From JBAZAX01 sp041671765 (lineage in GTDB: Bacteria > Babelota > Babeliae > Babelales > RVW-14): a stretch of 33,775 nucleotides of DNA. A program made the position numbers and the translations under genes. Positions within the stretch are counted from its first letter, which is position 1, and the number at the start of each line of letters is the position of its first letter. The notes under the pieces are model-generated. The model saw nothing but the letters and a program-made list of their open reading frames with translations, had not been told where the DNA came from and made no database searches. Positions 31,438-33,775 of the stretch are shown here, piece by piece. The stretch covers positions 1-33,775 of the forward strand of contig JBAZAX010000016.1 of assembly GCA_041671765.1 (NCBI GenBank), given 5' to 3'.

Positions 31438-33775
31438 TTAAATATCTAAATTTCTAACAAAGTGTGCGTTTTTTTCGATAAAATCTTTTCTGTCTTCAAC
31501 ATCTTCACCCATCAATGAAGCAAACCACTGATCAGCTTTCATTGCATCTTCGATGGAAACTTGAAGAAAATTTCGACGAGTACAATCCATTGTCGTTTCC
31601 CAAAGCTGCTCAGGATTCATTTCTCCAAGACCTTTGTATCGCTGAATTGTCATTAATGATTTACCAAGAGCCAAAATTGCTCTTCCAAGTTCAAGAACTC
31701 CATGTCCTGATTTTACAAGTTCTTTACCTGTGACAGTAAGAGTCCACTTTTGCGTATTCAATGAACCTAAACCCTTAATATGCTCGATCAATTTAAACGT
31801 TTCAGCGGCAAAGAAGAAACTTTGTGAAACTTCCCAAGAATCTTTATTCCCCTCAAAAATTACGACAGCCCTAGATCCTTGACCTTCCTGATCATCCTGC
31901 GCCTCACTCTTTAATGAGACTTTGTATTTGTTGGCAAAATATTCATTTGCTCTATCAACAATATGCTGCAACGCGTAATTATCTAACTCCAAATTTATAG
32001 AATGTAAAAATGAAATAAGTTCATGGCAGTGCAAAATTGTAAGCTCAAGTTGGTAACATGTCTTTTCAAGTTCTTGTTCATAGGTTAAAACCTTATCAAG
32101 CATATTTTTCAAAGACGAAGCTGCAACGCTTTGCGCATCCACGACTAATTCAGTACTTCCGGATGCCCATTCAAACAAAAAACCCTTTAATTCTGAATCA
32201 TCTTTTAAATATTTTTCAGCACGGCCAACTTTAACTTTATAAAGTGGCGGCTGGGCAATATACAAATAACCTTTGTCGATCAAAGGTAACATGTATCTGT
32301 AAAAGAAAGTTAGTAAAAGAATTCTTATATGTGCGCCATCAACGTCAGCATCTGTCATTATAACTATTTTGTGATATCTGACTTTTTCTGCATTAAATTC
32401 AGTATTCACTACACCACCACCAATAGCGGTGATCAAATTTTTTATTTCCTCATTAGCAAGAATTTTATCAAGACGAGTTTTTTCAACATTCAAAATTTTG
32501 CCGCGCAATGGCAAAATTGCTTGAGTAAACCTGTCACGTCCTTGCTTTGCCGAACCACCTGCAGAATCTCCCTCAACTATAAAAAGTTCGCATTTTGATG
32601 CCTCCGTCTCCGAACAATCAGCGAGTTTACCCGGCAATACAGCACTCTCCAACGCAGATTTTCTTCGAGTAAGCTCACGAGCACGTTTTGCCGCCGTACG
32701 AGCCTGCTGAGCCAAAAGACCTTTTTGAATAATTTTTTTAGCTATGACTGGATTTTCTTCAAAAAATACATCCAAAAATGCATAAACGCATGAATCGACG
32801 ATCCCTTTTACATCACTATTGCCAAGCTTGCCTTTTGTCTGTCCCTCAAACTGTGGCTCCGGTACTTTCATACTAATAACAGCAACAAGCCCCTCGCGTG
32901 TATCTTCACTTGAGAGCGGACCTTCTTTGAGCATGTTTACACTTTGACCATAACGGTTACAAGCTTTTGTTAAAGCTGATTTAAAACCGGCTTCGTGGGT
33001 TCCACCATCACTGGTTCTAATATTATTTACAAAACTAAAAACTTGCTCCGCATATCCATCGTTATATTGAAATGCAAGGTCAGTTACGTATACACCATCG
33101 TCATGATAAAACTTAATAACGTCGGCAAAAAGTGGAGCTTTCTTTGAATTGATAAACTCAACCAAAGAAACAATTCCACCTTCAAAATGAAACGAAAGCT
33201 CTTTGCCAATTCGCTCGTCGGCAATATCTATTCTTAAACCTTTATTTAAGAATGCAAGCTCACGCAACCTAGAATAAAGAACTTCAAAGTTAAATTCTGT
33301 TACTTCAAATATTTTTGAGTCAGGCCAAAATTTTACAAACGTTCCACGTTTTTCGCTAGTCCCAACTTCTTTAAGCCTAGTTTCGGGATCACCACGTTTG
33401 TATAATTGTTCATAAACCTTACCATTACGATAAATCTGCAGTAAAAGTTTTTCAGAAAGAGCATTTACAACAGAAATTCCAACACCATGCAATCCTCCGG
33501 AATATTTGTAAGCATCTTTTTCAAATTTACCACCGGCATGAAGCTTGGTCATTACAACTTCGGCTGCAGAAATTTTTTCTGTAGGGTGTATATCAACTGG
33601 AATTCCACGACCGTTATCCTCAACCGAGCAAGAACCGTCAGCGTGAAGTTTTACAATTATGTGGTTAGCATGTCCCGCCAGAGCTTCGTCAACAGAATTA
33701 TCCACAACTTCATAAACCAAATGGTGTAGTCCATTTATATCGGTTGAACCAATATACATAGCCGGACGCTTGCGA
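31438..33775 (-). CDS. gyrB: DNA gyrase subunit B, N-terminus beyond window
   Basis: ATPase subunit of the type II topoisomerase that introduces negative supercoils. The frame is open to the window edge; the upstream codons read RKRPA before MYIGSTD, as in gyrase, so only a short N-terminus is missing. Visible parts: the GHKL ATPase (VVDNSVDEALAGHA, DNGRGIP, GGLHGVGISVVNALS), the TOPRIM domain (EGDSAGGSAKQGRD, IMTDADVDGAHIR) and the end QRYKGLGEMNPEQLWETTMD. Between LKDDSELKGF and QRYKGLGE there is an insert of about 150 residues, similar in place to that of E. coli-type GyrB and absent from Bacillus-type enzymes. GyrB is favoured over ParE by this end and length. Confidence 0.95.
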   Translation of the reverse strand, partial: RKRPAMYIGSTDINGLHHLVYEVVDNSVDEALAGHANHIIVKLHADGSCSVEDNGRGIPVDIHPTEKISAAEVVMTKLHAGGKFEKDAYKYSGGLHGVGISVVNALSEKLLLQIYRNGKVYEQLYKRGDPETRLKEVGTSEKRGTFVKFWPDSKIFEVTEFNFEVLYSRLRELAFLNKGLRIDIADERIGKELSFHFEGGIVSLVEFINSKKAPLFADVIKFYHDDGVYVTDLAFQYNDGYAEQVFSFVNNIRTSDGGTHEAGFKSALTKACNRYGQSVNMLKEGPLSSEDTREGLVAVISMKVPEPQFEGQTKGKLGNSDVKGIVDSCVYAFLDVFFEENPVIAKKIIQKGLLAQQARTAAKRARELTRRKSALESAVLPGKLADCSETEASKCELFIVEGDSAGGSAKQGRDRFTQAILPLRGKILNVEKTRLDKILANEEIKNLITAIGGGVVNTEFNAEKVRYHKIVIMTDADVDGAHIRILLLTFFYRYMLPLIDKGYLYIAQPPLYKVKVGRAEKYLKDDSELKGFLFEWASGSTELVVDAQSVAASSLKNMLDKVLTYEQELEKTCYQLELTILHCHELISFLHSINLELDNYALQHIVDRANEYFANKYKVSLKSEAQDDQEGQGSRAVVIFEGNKDSWEVSQSFFFAAETFKLIEHIKGLGSLNTQKWTLTVTGKELVKSGHGVLELGRAILALGKSLMTIQRYKGLGEMNPEQLWETTMDCTRRNFLQVSIEDAMKADQWFASLMGEDVEDRKDFIEKNAHFVRNLDI

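Noticed and set aside
1..33775. tRNA, rRNA or known riboswitch genes
   Set aside because: I saw no cloverleaf-like arms with a T-loop, no rRNA-like stretches and no recognised riboswitch core; a covariance-model scan would settle it.

Overview
This is an AT-rich, tightly packed stretch of a Gram-negative bacterial chromosome. It carries two (probably paralogous) outer-membrane beta-barrels, a very large exported protein, an AsmA/TamB-like envelope protein, undecaprenyl diphosphate synthase, and several exported proteins without recognisable bacterial housekeeping roles. Small intergenic spaces, exported enzymes of eukaryote-like families (class IV histone deacetylase, ATP-grasp) and degenerate genes fit a host-associated, reduced-genome bacterium. 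Candidatus Dependentiae (TM6) is my best guess, as inference only. No rRNA, tRNA or CRISPR array was seen.

Layout. 1-2948 (minus): ruvA, a lone GspH-like pseudopilin and a large AsmA/TamB-like protein cut by the window edge. 3046-4479 (minus): a beta-barrel protein. 4594-8376: DNA photolyase, then a divergent pair of signal-peptide-bearing enzymes (HDAC11-like deacetylase and ATP-grasp). 8502-12308 (plus): a compact operon of coiled-coil/Cys-tail protein, ferredoxin, acyl-CoA synthetase and a CNNM/CorC-type protein. 12581-13595: an MNT/HEPN pair with a frameshifted HEPN gene, facing a second MNT gene. 13679-13850: GC-rich and palindromic repeats. 13865-21603 (minus): a 1926-residue exported protein followed by a 630-residue porin-like barrel, with a stem-loop between them and a long structured leader in front. 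22189-26239 (plus): DegT-type aminotransferase, tmk, a 429-bp GIY-YIG element with 32-bp perfect inverted termini, a holB-like gene and a ComEC-like membrane protein. 26273-26533: a gene-free nested inverted repeat. 26540-28848 (minus): uppS, gpsA and an exported unknown. 28973-31334: an exported unknown, a HAD phosphatase preceded by a small leaderless ORF, and an XRE/S24-type regulator. 31438-33775 (minus): gyrB, cut at its 5' end.

How the parts relate. Housekeeping genes (ruvA, phrB, tmk, holB, gyrB, gpsA, uppS) are interleaved with envelope and probable host-interaction genes. The strongest candidate for an undescribed system is the GIY-YIG gene bounded by the same hairpin-forming repeat that is scattered elsewhere in the window, including a gene-free inverted pair. 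This looks like a nuclease-carrying element with non-autonomous derivatives, comparable in logic to REP/RAYT systems but with a different enzyme. The second is the divergent pair of exported HDAC and ATP-grasp enzymes.
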